NCBI GenBank assembly: GCA_032768795.1
Contig: CP136493.1
Coordinates: forward strand, 1-64,000
DNA from: Tremella fuciformis
Lineage: Eukaryota > Basidiomycota > Tremellomycetes > Tremellales > Tremellaceae
Length of the DNA: 64,000 bases
Direction: 5' to 3'
Position 1 is the first letter of the stretch. Each line of letters starts with the position of its first letter. This document shows, one piece after another, positions 63,788-64,000 of the stretch. A model generated the notes under the pieces. The model searched no databases and had not been told where the DNA came from. It saw only the letters and a list, made by a program, of their open reading frames with translations. A program made the translations under genes and the position numbers.

Positions 63788-64000
63788 ATGCATGACGCTA
63801 TGCAGCAGGCAGTCCGCGAGTGCACCAACAGCCCCGAGAAGAGCATACGGCAGGTGGCGCGCGAGCACGGCGTTCCCCGTATGACGCTCAATGACCAAGT
63901 CATGCAGCGACACCTCTCATCCGGCAAGGCGTGGAATCGCTGCCTGTCAATTGTCCAGGAAGACGTTCTCATAGCCAAAATCAACGACTTTGCGTCCCGC
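63788..64000 (+). CDS. Pogo/Tigger-type transposase, N-terminal part (runs off the window)
   Basis: ATG 63,788 opens a frame of 71 codons to the window end. Residues 1-45 form a Psq-type helix-turn-helix: MHDAMQQAVRECTNSPEKSI, then RQVAREHGVPRMTLNDQV. In pogo-family proteins this pattern (S-I-R-x-A-A/V-x-x-x-G-V-P-x-x-T-L) precedes a CENP-B-type HTH and a DDE catalytic domain. The end of the visible part (LSIVQEDVLIAKINDFASR) matches the start of the second HTH. A free-standing CENP-B/Psq protein is the alternative, since the catalytic domain lies outside the window. Confidence 0.7.
   Translation, partial: MHDAMQQAVRECTNSPEKSIRQVAREHGVPRMTLNDQVMQRHLSSGKAWNRCLSIVQEDVLIAKINDFASR

Overview
The window is one end of a fungal chromosome. 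It opens with about 270 bp of (CCCCCTAA)n, which is TTAGGGGG on the other strand. That telomere unit is known from Cryptococcus and relatives, so a tremellomycete-type basidiomycete is likely (inference). Genes have many very short introns (37-65 nt) with GTGAGT-like donors and CTGAC/CTGAT branch sites, which fits.

Layout. 1-1.58 kb: telomere, a tRNA-like sequence, an array of 167-bp repeats and a terminal block that ends on a short interstitial telomere tract. 1.58-4.5 kb: a gene 3' end cut at that tract, then an intact 7-exon gene with a duplicated exon. 4.9-7.9 kb: two stacked solo LTRs and minisatellites. 8.0-15.4 kb: minus-strand block of a retropepsin-like gene, two unrecognised multi-exon genes, and a large telomere-linked RecQ helicase gene (TLH type) that also carries an N-terminal zinc-finger region and a tyrosine-recombinase-like domain. 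15.5-17.15 kb: minisatellites built on CCACGAATTCGTGG palindromes. 17.16-19.34 kb: an intronless gene with a C-terminal OTU protease domain, followed by a second 167-bp array and terminal block that again ends in telomere repeats (20,971-20,992). Those repeats cut a retrotransposon gag gene after 63 codons. This is a record of at least two former chromosome ends, each later extended outward.

21.6-38.5 kb holds decayed or unrecognised genes: a MULE-like transposase relic, a coiled-coil gene with frame breaks, and a kinase-like gene. 38.5-64 kb is a nested retroelement block. A Ty3/Gypsy relic (minus) is split by two solo LTRs and truncated by a third. A gag-plus-protease Copia relic (family B, minus) is split by a complete but dead Copia element (family A, plus, 53,279-60,009, TSD AGTGA), itself split by two more solo LTRs. 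Family A carries an unusual C-terminal extension with a Zn2Cys6-like cluster. The window ends inside the HTH region of a pogo-type transposase.

Most coordinates for spliced genes were derived by hand from frame continuity and splice consensus. No database search was possible.
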